Source: Rhodoflexus caldus
GTDB lineage: Bacteria; Bacteroidota; Bacteroidia; Cytophagales; Thermoflexibacteraceae
DNA length: 64,000 bases
Assembly (NCBI RefSeq): GCF_021206925.1
Contig: NZ_JAJPRF010000003.1
Location: 372,001 to 436,000, forward strand
Reading direction: 5' to 3'
How positions within the stretch are numbered: the stretch's first letter is position 1; every line of letters begins with the position of its first letter. Below, piece after piece: positions 8,164-18,200 of the stretch. The translations under genes were made by a program, and so were the position numbers. The notes below the pieces were generated by a model. The model worked only from the letters and a program-made list of their open reading frames with translations, did not search any database and was not told where the DNA came from.

Positions 8164-10593
8164 ATGAAATACATTAAACTACTGCTTTCGCTGGCCGTAA
8201 CGGCAGCACTCACTTTTGCCCTGAACAGCAAGTTTGGACAAGTCCCTCCTTTGGGCAAGTTCTTAAACCCTTTTGACGGTTTCTGGCAAAATGCACAGAA
8301 CAAAGACCATGTGCAAGGTGCCCCTGCCGATGTCAAACTGGAAGGTTTGAAAGGCAAGGTACAAGTGATTTATGACGACCGCTTAGTGCCGCATATTTTC
8401 GCCGAGAACGAAGAAGACCTGTATTTTATGCAGGGCTATGTAACCGCTCAACATCGCCTTTGGCAAATGGAATTTCAAACCCATGCCGCTGCGGGGCGTG
8501 TATCCGAAATTGTAGGAAAGGCCGCCGTGGACTTTGACCGTGGCAACCGCCGCAAGGGCATGATGTATGGCGCAGAGCGCGCTATCCGCCAAATGGATAC
8601 CCTACCTTTGGCAAAGATGATGCTTACCAACTATACAAAAGGGGTAAACGCATATATTAACAGCCTGAGCATCAAAGATTTGCCGGTAGAGTACAAACTG
8701 CTTGACTACCGCCCCGAAGAGTGGCAGCCCGTAAAAACTGCCTTGCTGCTGAAATACATGGCCAATACGCTGGCTTCGGGAGATGATGCTATTGAAAACA
8801 CAAATGCACTCAAACTGTTGGGGCGTGAAACGTTTGACTTGCTCTTCCCCGATTATCATCCCGAGCAAGCCCCCATTGTGCCTACCGACGGCAAATGGAA
8901 GTTTGAGCCTTTAAAAGTAAATACGCCCAATGTGCAATTCTCCGATAAATTTTACCATGTTATCCCGATGCCCAAAACCGAGCCGGGTGTAGGAAGCAAT
9001 AACTGGGCTGTGGCAGGCAGCAAAACGGCTTCGGGGAATCCTATCCTTTGCGATGACCCGCACCTAACCCTCAGCCTGCCTTCTATCTGGTATGAAATGC
9101 AATTAGTTGCCCCGGGTGTCAATGTATACGGCGTAACGCTTCCGGGAGCGCCCAATATCATTATCGGCTTCAATAATGATGTGGCTTGGGGTGTAACCAA
9201 TGCACAGCGTGATTTAGTGGATTTATATGCGATTCAGTACAAAGACGGTTCGCGCAACGAGTATTTTCTGGACGGCAAATGGGAAAAAACCACCAAGCGC
9301 ATTGAAGAAATCAAAGTGCGCGGCGACAAAACCTACTACGACACAGTGGTTTACACCCACTGGGGGCCTGTTGCTTACGATGAAACCTTCCATCAGGACA
9401 AGCAACATTCCGACCTTGCCATGCGATGGATTGCCCACGACCCTTCGCTGGAACTGCTGACGTTTTACTACCTGAACCGTGCAAAAAACTATCAGGACTA
9501 TGTGCGCGCCCTAACTTACTATGACTGTCCGGCTCAAAATTTTGCCTTTGCAGCCACCAACGGCGACATTGCCATGCATATTCAGGGCAAGTATCCCCTC
9601 AAATGGCGAGAGCAGGGCAAGTTCATTTTAGATGGTACCACAAGCGCCTCCGCTTGGCAAGGATATATTCCCGATGAACAAAATGTACATGTTCTCAATC
9701 CGCAGCGCGGCTATGTAAGCTCTGCCAATCAGCACCCGTCAGATACGCTGTATCCGTATTATGTCCATGCCAATAACTTTGAGTATTACCGCAACAGGCG
9801 TATCAATCATCTGTTGGATTCCATGAAAAACATTACTCCGCAGATGATGATGGACATGCAAAATGACAATTTCAACCTGAAAGCCGCCGAGAGTTTGCCT
9901 TACTTTTTGGCGCAGGTAGATGAGAACAGCCTCAATGCACAGCAAAAGTCGGCCTACCAGCTGTTGAAAAAATGGGATTTTTACAATCATGCCGATGTAG
10001 AAGCCCCAAGCTACTACGAGGCATGGTGGGATAAACTTTTCCCCTTGGTTTGGGATGAACTGCTGGGCAAAGAAATACCCTACAACCGCCCCGATGCGTT
10101 CACTACCATTAAACTGTTGAAAACCAAACCGCAACACCCAATGTTTGACAATAAGAGCACGCCCGATGTAGAAAGTGCAAAGGAAATTATCGCCAAAGCC
10201 TTTCTGCAAGGTGTGGACAGTGTCAATAATTGGAAAAAAGCAAATGACAACAAAATGCCGCTTTGGGCAGACTACAAATCAACTTCTGTACAACATTTGG
10301 CGCGGCTGGCGCCTTTCAGCGTGAATAACGTGCGCAATGGCGGCAATCACAATATCGTCAATGCAACCAGCGAACGGCACGGCCCTTCTTGGCGTATGGT
10401 GGTAGAATTGGACAAAAAAGGTGTGAAAGGATGGGGCGTATATCCCGGCGGGCAGTCGGGCAACCCGGGCAGTCCTTATTATGCCGATATGATGGACACA
10501 TGGCGCGACGGCAAGCACTACGAGCTGTTGTTCATGCAAAGCCCGACACAAACGGCAAAAAACATCCTCTTCCGTCAAACTTTTTCTAACTAA
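8164..10593 (+). CDS. Penicillin acylase family N-terminal nucleophile hydrolase
   Basis: An 809-residue member of the penicillin acylase/amidohydrolase superfamily, enzymes that hydrolyse N-acyl bonds and mature by self-cleavage. An N-terminal hydrophobic segment (residues 4-20) marks export. The self-cleavage site is GVGSNNW, giving Ser278 as predicted nucleophile of the beta chain; the alpha chain would be residues up to about 277. Other family blocks are YGVTLPGAPNIIIGFNNDVAWG and, towards the end, GGNHNIVNAT. Natural substrates of such enzymes include acyl-homoserine lactones and other N-acyl compounds; the one here cannot be read from sequence. It is followed after 17 bases by a small membrane protein gene, probably cotranscribed. 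Confidence 0.92.
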   Translation: MKYIKLLLSLAVTAALTFALNSKFGQVPPLGKFLNPFDGFWQNAQNKDHVQGAPADVKLEGLKGKVQVIYDDRLVPHIFAENEEDLYFMQGYVTAQHRLWQMEFQTHAAAGRVSEIVGKAAVDFDRGNRRKGMMYGAERAIRQMDTLPLAKMMLTNYTKGVNAYINSLSIKDLPVEYKLLDYRPEEWQPVKTALLLKYMANTLASGDDAIENTNALKLLGRETFDLLFPDYHPEQAPIVPTDGKWKFEPLKVNTPNVQFSDKFYHVIPMPKTEPGVGSNNWAVAGSKTASGNPILCDDPHLTLSLPSIWYEMQLVAPGVNVYGVTLPGAPNIIIGFNNDVAWGVTNAQRDLVDLYAIQYKDGSRNEYFLDGKWEKTTKRIEEIKVRGDKTYYDTVVYTHWGPVAYDETFHQDKQHSDLAMRWIAHDPSLELLTFYYLNRAKNYQDYVRALTYYDCPAQNFAFAATNGDIAMHIQGKYPLKWREQGKFILDGTTSASAWQGYIPDEQNVHVLNPQRGYVSSANQHPSDTLYPYYVHANNFEYYRNRRINHLLDSMKNITPQMMMDMQNDNFNLKAAESLPYFLAQVDENSLNAQQKSAYQLLKKWDFYNHADVEAPSYYEAWWDKLFPLVWDELLGKEIPYNRPDAFTTIKLLKTKPQHPMFDNKSTPDVESAKEIIAKAFLQGVDSVNNWKKANDNKMPLWADYKSTSVQHLARLAPFSVNNVRNGGNHNIVNATSERHGPSWRMVVELDKKGVKGWGVYPGGQSGNPGSPYYADMMDTWRDGKHYELLFMQSPTQTAKNILFRQTFSN

Positions 10594-10610
10594 ACCCATT
10601 CTGCACGACC

Positions 10611-10961
10611 ATGTTTTTGATTCAGGTAATTACGCTTTCCGTAGTTTGTGCCGTTTTTCAGATATTATTGCCCGGCTATGCAGTATATGTTGTAGCTGCT
10701 GTGTCTTTGGTTTTTGGCTTAATTTTCGGACAGAAGCCCTTTCAGGCATTTGCCATGGGGTTGCTGGGTGTAGGGCTGTTGTGGGGAGGCTACGCCGCAT
10801 GGCTTGACCAAATAACCGACTCCATTTTAGGTGCAAAGGTTGCTGCCCTGTTTTCTTTGCCCAATGCACTGGTTCTGGCACTTGTTACCGGACTTATCGG
10901 CGGCTTGCTGGGCGGTTTTGCTGCTCTTACGGGCGCATTGCTGCGCAAGTTAGTGAAGTAA
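10611..10961 (+). CDS. Small polytopic membrane protein of unknown function
   Basis: A 116-residue, very hydrophobic protein with about four predicted membrane segments and a Gly-rich last helix (VTGLIGGLLGGFAALTGALL) ending in a basic tail RKLVK. I do not recognise a named family. It begins 17 bases after the penicillin-acylase-type gene and is likely in the same transcript. Role unknown. Confidence 0.7.
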   Translation: MFLIQVITLSVVCAVFQILLPGYAVYVVAAVSLVFGLIFGQKPFQAFAMGLLGVGLLWGGYAAWLDQITDSILGAKVAALFSLPNALVLALVTGLIGGLLGGFAALTGALLRKLVK

Positions 10962-10983
10962 TAAAACAGCGGATTTCGGATAG

Positions 10984-11097
10984 CGGACTTGGGGATTTGG
11001 ACACATAAAAATTCGCAATCCGAAATCTGCCACTCACATAAAAAATGTCGGACTTTGGGATTTGGGCACATAAAATCCGAAATTCGCAATCCGAAAT
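10984..11097. repeat. Imperfect tandem direct repeat (two copies, about 43 and 49 bp)
   Basis: Copy one (10984-11026) and copy two (11049-11097) share CGGACTT-GGGATTTGG, then CACATAAAA and ATTCGCAATCCGAAAT. Copy two carries an extra TCCGAA-type insertion. An inverted partner GCGGATTTCGGA lies just upstream near 10971. The same GGATTTCGGAT words recur at 52110-52352. The repeat fills the gap before purC, and a frame running through it is not coding. Confidence 0.75.
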
Positions 11098-11108
11098 TCC
11101 AATCGTTC

Positions 11109-12047
11109 ATGCAGGCGCTCAAACAGACCGATTTTCAATTTCCCGCACAAACGGGCTTCTATCGCGGCAAAGTGCGCGATGTGTATTTTTTTGGCAACAG
11201 GCTGGCAGTAGTGGCCTCTGACCGCATTTCTGCGTTTGACGTAGTACTGCCCCGTGCCATTCCCTACAAAGGGCAGGTGCTCAACCAAATTGCAGCGCAC
11301 TTTTTGCGGGCTACCGCCGACATTGTGCCTAATTGGCTGGAAGCTACTCCACATCCGCAGGTAAGTATAGGGAAGCGCTGCGAACCGTTTCGGGTAGAGA
11401 TGGTTGTTCGCGGCTATTTGGCAGGCCACGCATGGCGCGAGTACAAGGCCGGTAAGCGCACCATTTGCGGCGAGGCTATGCCCGAAGGCATGCGCGAAAA
11501 CGACCCTTTCCCGCAGCCTATCATTACGCCGACCACCAAAGCCGAAGCCGGACATGACCAAGACATTTCCGAAGCAGAAATTATTGCACAAGGCATCGTA
11601 AGCCCCGAAGACTACGCCGTTCTCAAAAAATACACATTGGCACTTTACAAACGGGGCGCTGAAATGGCAGCCGCACGCGGGCTTATTCTGGTAGATACCA
11701 AATATGAGTTCGGCAAATGGAATGGGCAGATTTACCTCATTGACGAGGTACATACCCCCGACTCCTCCCGCTACTTTTATGCGGAGGGCTATGCCGAACG
11801 GCAGGCAAAAGGCGAACCGCAGCGGCAACTTTCCAAAGAGTTCGTACGCGAGTGGCTCATGGCAAACGGTTTTCAGGGAAAAGAAGGGCAACAAATACCC
11901 GAAATGGACGATGAGCGAGTAGCGGCCATCTCCGACAGATACATAGAACTTTTCGGGCAAATTACGGGGCAACCTTTCCAAAAGCAGGATTATGCTAATA
12001 TCACAAACGATATTAAGTCTGCCATTCAAAATTTTTTGGAAGACTGA
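11109..12047 (+). CDS. purC: Phosphoribosylaminoimidazole-succinocarboxamide synthase (SAICAR synthetase)
   Basis: A 312-residue SAICAR synthetase, which joins aspartate to CAIR using ATP in purine synthesis. Conserved blocks are [10 protein letters not shown] (nucleotide loop), [31 protein letters not shown], and [12 protein letters not shown]. The start is set at the ATG at 11109. An upstream TTG-type extension of 40 codons would be encoded by the direct repeats and has no family counterpart. The length is that of the longer bacterial form. A STAS gene follows after 27 bases; no other purine gene is in view. Confidence 0.96.
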   Translation: MQALKQTDFQFPAQTGFYRGKVRDVYFFGNRLAVVASDRISAFDVVLPRAIPYKGQVLNQIAAHFLRATADIVPNWLEATPHPQVSIGKRCEPFRVEMVVRGYLAGHAWREYKAGKRTICGEAMPEGMRENDPFPQPIITPTTKAEAGHDQDISEAEIIAQGIVSPEDYAVLKKYTLALYKRGAEMAAARGLILVDTKYEFGKWNGQIYLIDEVHTPDSSRYFYAEGYAERQAKGEPQRQLSKEFVREWLMANGFQGKEGQQIPEMDDERVAAISDRYIELFGQITGQPFQKQDYANITNDIKSAIQNFLED

Positions 12048-12074
12048 GTATCTTTACGGGAAACCACAAAGAGT

Positions 12075-12455
12075 ATGCAGCATACCATTGAGAAATTTGA
12101 TAGATATACCTTACTGACCGTTCAGGAAGAAAAACTGGCAACCACTATCTCCCCACAGCTGAAAGCAGAAATTGTCAGGCTTTTCCAAGAAGACGGAACA
12201 ATCAATCTGATGATTGATATGTCAGCCGTGAAGTACGTAGATTCATCGGGGCTGAGCGCCATTTTGGTAGCTAATCGTTTAGCAAATGAATCCGAAGGAA
12301 CCTTGGTTTTGGCCGGCGTAACAGACCATGTGATGAAACTCATCAGCATTTCCAAATTAGACAACGTACTCACCATTGTACCGACAATTGCAGAAGGCGT
12401 AGATGCCATTTTTTTAAATCAAATTGAGCGGGATTTGAATGCGGAAGACGAATAA
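12075..12455 (+). CDS. STAS-domain anti-sigma factor antagonist-like protein
   Basis: A 126-residue single STAS domain protein. The phosphorylatable serine motif is YVDSSGLSAIL, with Ser57 or Ser58 as target, followed by the usual LVLAGVTDHVMKLISISKLDNV. In the family, such proteins switch partners with a serine kinase/anti-sigma factor. No kinase or phosphatase gene is nearby, so the partner is unknown. It sits 27 bases after purC and ahead of a strong terminator, so it is probably the last gene of that transcript. Confidence 0.88.
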   Translation: MQHTIEKFDRYTLLTVQEEKLATTISPQLKAEIVRLFQEDGTINLMIDMSAVKYVDSSGLSAILVANRLANESEGTLVLAGVTDHVMKLISISKLDNVLTIVPTIAEGVDAIFLNQIERDLNAEDE

Positions 12456-12483
12456 TTCTTATAACAATAGCACATTGATGCAG

Positions 12484-12521
12484 AACCCTAAGGATAAAAA
12501 CAAATCCTTAGGGTTTTTTTT
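12484..12521 (+). terminator. Rho-independent terminator after the STAS gene
   Basis: A perfect 12-bp stem (AACCCTAAGGAT with ATCCTTAGGGTT, loop of eight bases) leads into a run of T and ends nine bases before the next start codon. Confidence 0.92.
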
Positions 12522-12529
12522 AAGTTGCC

Positions 12530-13588
12530 ATGAAAACAATTAATCCTATACTGAGGCGCCTGATATGGTTATTAATGAATCCACAGTTTCAGCGCTTGCT
12601 GAAAGCCGGCGCTTTGTTGTTGCTTTGTGCTTTGTTTGGTACAGTTGGCTATGTGCTGATAGAGGGTCGCAGCTTTACTGATGCCTTTTTTCTATCCATG
12701 ATAGTCATTTCAACGGTTGGTATGAACGAAGTAGGGCCGTTGAGTTTAGAGGGGCGTATTTTTACCTCTATCTTCATAGCTGCCAATTTGGTGGTAGTAA
12801 CTTACATCGTTTCTATATTTACACGATACCTGTTTGAGGGCGAACTGCAAACCATTTTGAAGAACATTATGCAAAAACAACATGTCAGGGAAATGCATCA
12901 TCATATTATTGTATGTGGTTTTGGGCGTTATGGCAGAAAAGTTTGCGAACATTTGGAAGCCAATCATATTCACAACTTTCTCATCATAGAGCGGGAAAGA
13001 AACAAAGTATTGGAAAAATATCCGGACTTGTCCCAAATCTCATTTATTGAAGGTGATGCAACGGCAGACGATATACTGAAACAGGCCGGCATAGAAAAGG
13101 CTAATGCCGTTATAACCTCACTTACCGAAGATGCAGGCAATGTATATGTAACCCTAACCGCACGTGAGCTGAATCCGGCCATCAAAATTGTTGCACGTGC
13201 TTCGGGCGAAGCAGTTGCTAACAAACTATATCGTGCAGGTGCTAATTATGTAGTAATGCCCGACGTTATGGGAGGCATGTACATGGCCAACCTTCTCATC
13301 AGACCTGAGGCCGTACAATTTATGGAACTGTTGAATGGCATTGGTGAAGAAAAGTTGCGAGTAGATGAGTTTCACTATGAGCGATTCAAAGACAGCTACA
13401 AAGGAATGTCGCTTGGCGATTTACTGAAACAAAACACATCAGGCGCAGCAGTGATAGGCTTTAAGGATATTACAAATGGTTTTGAGGTAAATCCTCCCGA
13501 AACACGCCTACTCAGTCAGGGAGATGTGCTGATTGTGATAGGGAAAGATGCCCAACTTAAAGTATTTAGCGATATTTATTTACGATAA
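12530..13588 (+). CDS. Two-helix K+ channel with cytoplasmic RCK (TrkA-N/TrkA-C) domains, unusual filter
   Basis: A 352-residue channel subunit. Two membrane helices (about 24-44 and 76-99) flank a pore loop. The filter reads STVGMNEVGPLS, so Thr62-Val63-Gly64-Met65-Asn66 stands where TVGYG or TVGFG is usual. From residue 124 a Rossmann-type RCK/TrkA-N domain follows (HHIIVCGFGRYGRKV, the GxGxxG nucleotide site), then acidic IERERN, and a TrkA-C domain (about 265-352). Such channels pass K+ and are gated by ligands on the RCK ring. The loss of the second filter glycine makes selectivity uncertain. It has its own start right after the terminator and no adjacent partner. Confidence 0.9.
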   Translation: MKTINPILRRLIWLLMNPQFQRLLKAGALLLLCALFGTVGYVLIEGRSFTDAFFLSMIVISTVGMNEVGPLSLEGRIFTSIFIAANLVVVTYIVSIFTRYLFEGELQTILKNIMQKQHVREMHHHIIVCGFGRYGRKVCEHLEANHIHNFLIIERERNKVLEKYPDLSQISFIEGDATADDILKQAGIEKANAVITSLTEDAGNVYVTLTARELNPAIKIVARASGEAVANKLYRAGANYVVMPDVMGGMYMANLLIRPEAVQFMELLNGIGEEKLRVDEFHYERFKDSYKGMSLGDLLKQNTSGAAVIGFKDITNGFEVNPPETRLLSQGDVLIVIGKDAQLKVFSDIYLR

Positions 13589-13776
13589 CTATAACAAATA
13601 ACTTCAACAACGATTTCATTTATTACATGAGTGCGCTCCGACCTTGATGGCTATCAGGGATAATTTAAAAATTTAGAACTATTCTAAATTACCTTGTTTG
13701 GTTGTATGTTTCCTGAAAAAAGCCTCAAAATGAATGTTATGAGCAATTATTTTTCCGTTTACGACGGCTGTTAAAG

Positions 13777-13807
13777 TTTGTTATCAGTATTTCGGCAATT
13801 ACCTTTG
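13777..13807 (+). promoter_or_regulatory. Bacteroidota-type promoter of the act-cox operon
   Basis: TTTG at 13777-13780, exactly 19 bases, then TACCTTTG at 13800-13807: a full match to the TTTG-N19-TAnnTTTG consensus. Transcription would begin near 13813, leaving a leader of roughly 57 bases before actA. Confidence 0.75.
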
Positions 13808-13870
13808 CAAAGCGAATGAAAGCGTATTAGTGCGAATTATAACATTAACATACTATTCAACTACATAACG

Positions 13871-15163
13871 ATGCTCAGGTTTAAGTTCTCATCTCTAATG
13901 GCGTTAGTTGTTTGGTGTGCTCTTGCATTTTCTGTTCCAACGTTTGCACAAGACGGCGGAGGAGATGGAGGGGCTGCCGATAGTGCGCCTGCTGCTGCAA
14001 GCGGTGCAGCGGGATTGTCTGCTGACCAGGCTATTATTGACCAAGGAAAGGGTCTTTTTGATGCTAACTGTAAGCAGTGCCACGCGGTACATGAAAAAAT
14101 CGTTGGCCCTGCTTTGGCAAAAGTATATGAAAGGCGTACTGTACCTTGGTTAGTTAACTTCATTAAGTATCCGCAGAAAACCATTGAAAGCGGAGATGCT
14201 TATGCAGTTGCTCTTTACAAAGAGTATCAGCAGTACATGCCTAACCACGATTTTTTGAAAGACGATGAAGTAAAAGCCATTCTTTCATGGGTGCAGGCCG
14301 AAACCATCAAAGGCCCTGCAACAGCTGCTACCGCTCCCACAGCCGCAGGCGGAGATGCTGCCGCTGCTGCGGGTGGAAGTTCTAACTCTGGCCTGCTGAC
14401 AGCTATTGTAGCCGGTTTGGCGTTCCTACTGATTGTTACGCTTGCCGTACTTGCCCTGATGGCCGCTACTCTGAGCAAATATTTGAAGAAAGAAACTAAC
14501 CTTTCTGAGGAAGACCAAGAGTTGCTTAACCAACGCACAGACTGGGCAGGCATATTCAAAAGCCAAGCATTCATTGGCATTACTGCCTTCATTTTTGTAG
14601 CGTTAGTATTGAAAGCAACCGTAGAAGGACTTATCACCATTGGTGTGCAACAAGGCTATGCGCCCACGCAGCCTATTCCTTTCTCCCACAAATTACATGC
14701 AGGTCAATACGAAATTGATTGTAAGTATTGCCACACAGGGGTAGAAAAAGGAAAGTCGGCAAATATTCCTTCTGCCAATATCTGTATGAATTGCCACAAC
14801 GCAATCAAAACAACCTCGCCTATTATTCAGAAAATTTACGAACACATTGAGAAAGATGAGCCTATCCAATGGGTACGTGTACACAACTTGCCCGACTTGG
14901 CATATTTCAATCACCAGCAACACGTTAAAGTAGCCGGTCTGGATTGCGAAAACTGCCATGGCAATATCAAAGAAATGGAAGTTGTTCAGCAGGCATCCCT
15001 GCTTACAATGGGTTGGTGTATCGATTGTCATCGCAAAACAGAAGTAAATGCGAAAGACAATGCTTACTATGACAACTTGGTACAATTACATGCCAAGTCT
15101 TCAAAATCTCCGATGAAAGTAGAAGACATTGGCGGTTTGGAATGTGCGAAGTGCCACTATTAA
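13871..15163 (+). CDS. actA: Alternative complex III subunit ActA, six-heme cytochrome c
   Basis: A 430-residue multiheme cytochrome c of alternative complex III, the membrane complex that oxidises menaquinol and passes electrons on. A signal peptide (1-27) is followed by an Ala/Gly-rich linker, a monoheme cytochrome c domain with CKQCH at 67-71, a second Ala/Gly linker, two membrane segments (about 174-200 and 233-258), and the pentaheme part with CxxCH at 284, 305, 359, 383 and 425. Rhodothermus ActA is pentaheme, so the N-terminal monoheme domain is an addition relative to that reference; it could shuttle electrons to the oxidase. First gene of the operon, with a clear promoter 64 bases upstream. 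Confidence 0.93.
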   Translation: MLRFKFSSLMALVVWCALAFSVPTFAQDGGGDGGAADSAPAAASGAAGLSADQAIIDQGKGLFDANCKQCHAVHEKIVGPALAKVYERRTVPWLVNFIKYPQKTIESGDAYAVALYKEYQQYMPNHDFLKDDEVKAILSWVQAETIKGPATAATAPTAAGGDAAAAAGGSSNSGLLTAIVAGLAFLLIVTLAVLALMAATLSKYLKKETNLSEEDQELLNQRTDWAGIFKSQAFIGITAFIFVALVLKATVEGLITIGVQQGYAPTQPIPFSHKLHAGQYEIDCKYCHTGVEKGKSANIPSANICMNCHNAIKTTSPIIQKIYEHIEKDEPIQWVRVHNLPDLAYFNHQQHVKVAGLDCENCHGNIKEMEVVQQASLLTMGWCIDCHRKTEVNAKDNAYYDNLVQLHAKSSKSPMKVEDIGGLECAKCHY

Positions 15164-15223
15164 TCACAGACAAACCCAAGACAACTTAAAATCACTGTTT
15201 CGTAAAACTTTGACGACTGAGTA

Positions 15224-18200
15224 ATGGAAGAGACAAAAAAAATATATTGGAAAGGTATTGAAGAGCTTACGAACGATGCAGAGTTCGTGAAGTATGCAGA
15301 AAAAGAGTTTCCGCATTACCTTCCTATCAAAGACAGCTATGGCGACAACGAATCCGCAGAACCTACCCGTCGCGACTTCTTGAAGTTGATGGGTTTCAGC
15401 GTAGCTGCCGTATCGCTGGCTGCTTGTGAAACACCCGTTAAAAAGGCTATTCCATGGCTGAACAAGCCTGAATCGGTAGACCCAAGCATATCTAACTACT
15501 ATGCCTCTACATTTTTGGATGGCAGCGACTATTGCTCCGTAGTAGTAAAAGCTCGCGACGGCCGTCCTATATTCATTGAAGGAAATACTTTCTCCAATGT
15601 TACCAAAGGCGGTATAAGCGCTACGGCCACAGCTTCTATCATGTCGCTGTATGATATTGAGAAAGCCAAGGCACCTTCAAAAGGCGGCAAAGAAACCGAC
15701 TGGGCTACCATAGACAAAGAAATTACCGACCAATTGTTGCAAATTGCACAGGCGGGCGGTCAAATTCGCATTGTGAGCAATACCATTATGAGCCCTTCTA
15801 CGCAAGGAGTTATTAATGAGTTTATTGCCAAATACCCTACTACCAAGCACGTATCATACGATCAAGTTTCTGCACACGGAATTTTGCAAGCCAATGCGCA
15901 GCAATTCGGCAAAGCCATGATTCCTTCTTATCACTTTGATAAGGCTGAAACCATTGTAACATTTGGTGCTGACTTTTTAGGAACATGGATTTCTCCTGTT
16001 GAATATGCCAAGCAATTCAACGCAACCCGTAAAATCGGTAAGGACAAGAAAACCATGTCGCGCTTGTACGCTTTTGAGTCTATCATGAGCATTACAGGTG
16101 CTACTGCCGACTATCGCACACCAATTAAGCCTTCTCAGGAAGGTTTGGCAGTTGCTAAACTTTACAATCTGATTGCTCAGAAAGCCGGTAAAGCAACTGT
16201 TCAGGTGTCAGATGTAAAAGTGCCTTATTTGGAGGCCGCCGCCGACAAACTTTGGAGCACCAAAGGCAAGTCGTTGGTAGTAAGCGGCTCAAACGATGTG
16301 AACGTTCAGTTGATGGTTAATGCCATTAACGAGATGCTGGAAAGCTACGGCTCAACCATTGATACTGCCGTTCCTTCTTTCCAAAAGAGAGGCAATGATG
16401 CCGAAATGGCCGCCTTCGTAAAAGAAGTGGAAAGCGGTGCTGTACAGGCTGTTATTTTCCTGAATGCAAACCCTGTGTACGACCACCCGATGGGTGTTTC
16501 TTTGGAGGCAGCGTTGAAAGGCAAAAAAGTGCAACTGACCGTTGGTATCTCCGACCGCTTGAATGAAACCACTTCACTCTGCGGCTACCATGCACCGGAC
16601 AGCCATTTCTTAGAATCATGGAACGATGCAGAGCCTAAAAAAGGTCATTTCAGCCTTGGCCAGCCTGCCATTGCCCATATTTTCAACACACGTCAGGCGC
16701 AGCAATCGCTGCTGACATGGGCCGGTTCTACTACCGACTATTATACCTTTATCCGCAACTTCTGGAAAGCCAACCTGTTTAAATTGCAGAATAAAGAAAC
16801 AGAGTTCGAGTCTTTCTGGAATCGCTCATTGCACAACGGTGTATTTGAACCTGCCGAGTTGGGCGGATATACTTCTGTATTTGAAAAATCTGCTGCTGCC
16901 GGCGCTGTTGATATGAATGCGGTAGCGGCACAAGTAGAGGCTAACTACAAAGCCGGAAACGCTATGGAGTTAGTTATCTATCAAAAAGTAGCGATTGGTA
17001 CAGGTACACAAGCTAACAACCCTTACTTGCACGAAACACCTGACCCGATTTCTAAGGCTTGCTGGGGTAACTATATTTCTATCCCTGTTTCTTTGGCTAC
17101 CCAATTAGGTTTCTCTCAAAAAGAAGGTAAAACCCAGATGGGTAAACTGACCGTAGGTAAGCACACTGTTGAATTGCCTGTGCTGATTCAACCCGGTCAG
17201 GCAAAAGAAACCGTGGCAGTCGCCATTGGCTTTGGCCGCAAAGATGCAGGTAAAGTAGCTACCGAAGCCGGTGGTGCCAATGCCTATCCTCTGGCCTCTA
17301 TGCTGGGCGATGCGGTTCGTTTTGCCAACCTGAAAGATGTGAAGTTAGAGAAAGTTGAAGAGCGCGTTCGTTTGGCTCAGACACAAACGCACGAAACCTT
17401 CATGGGTCGCGAAAGCATCATTCAGGAAACAATACTGGCAGAATATGTAAAGAACCCCAAAGCCGGTCGTTACGAGCCGATGATTGCTACCTACAAAGGC
17501 ACAGAGCGTCCGACAGATATTTCTATGTGGGATATCCGCGGCGATGGCTATGGCAAAAAATCGGGCGAACTGACCGATTATGAGAAAACCTTGTGGGAAA
17601 ATCGCAAAGAAGCCCTTGGTGTTTCTTCCGGTGCAGCAGATATTCACGTATATGCTAACCACCACTGGGGTATGGCGATTGACCTGAACTCTTGTACAGG
17701 TTGTTCTGCCTGCGTAGTAGCCTGCCACATTGAAAACAACGTACCGATTGTTGGTAAGAAAGAAATTATCAACCGTCGTGAAATGCACTGGATTCGCATC
17801 GACCGTTATTACAGCTCCGACGGTGCTCCCAAAGATTACGATGCTTTGGAAATTGCCTCCGAAAATCCGGAAGTAGTATTCCAGCCGATGATGTGCCAGC
17901 ATTGTAACAATGCACCTTGCGAAACAGTATGTCCTGTGGCTGCTACCACACACAGTTCAGAAGGCTTGAACCAGATGACATATAACCGCTGCGTAGGTAC
18001 GAAGTATTGCGCAAATAACTGCCCATACAAAGTGCGTCGCTTTAACTGGTTTAGGTATCATCAGAACAATGAGTTCGACTATCACATGAATAACGATTTG
18101 GGTCGTATGGTATTGAACCCGGATGTTACCGTTCGTTCACGCGGTGTGATGGAAAAATGTTCATTGTGTGTGCAGCGCATCCAGTCTGGCAAGTTGAAAG

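Noticed and set aside
10989-11108. 40-codon N-terminal extension of purC
   Set aside because: It is encoded by intergenic direct repeats; SAICAR synthetase starts normally at 11109.
11034-12029. 331-codon minus-strand frame
   Set aside because: Shadow of purC; the translated protein has no domain and is rich in residues typical of antisense frames.
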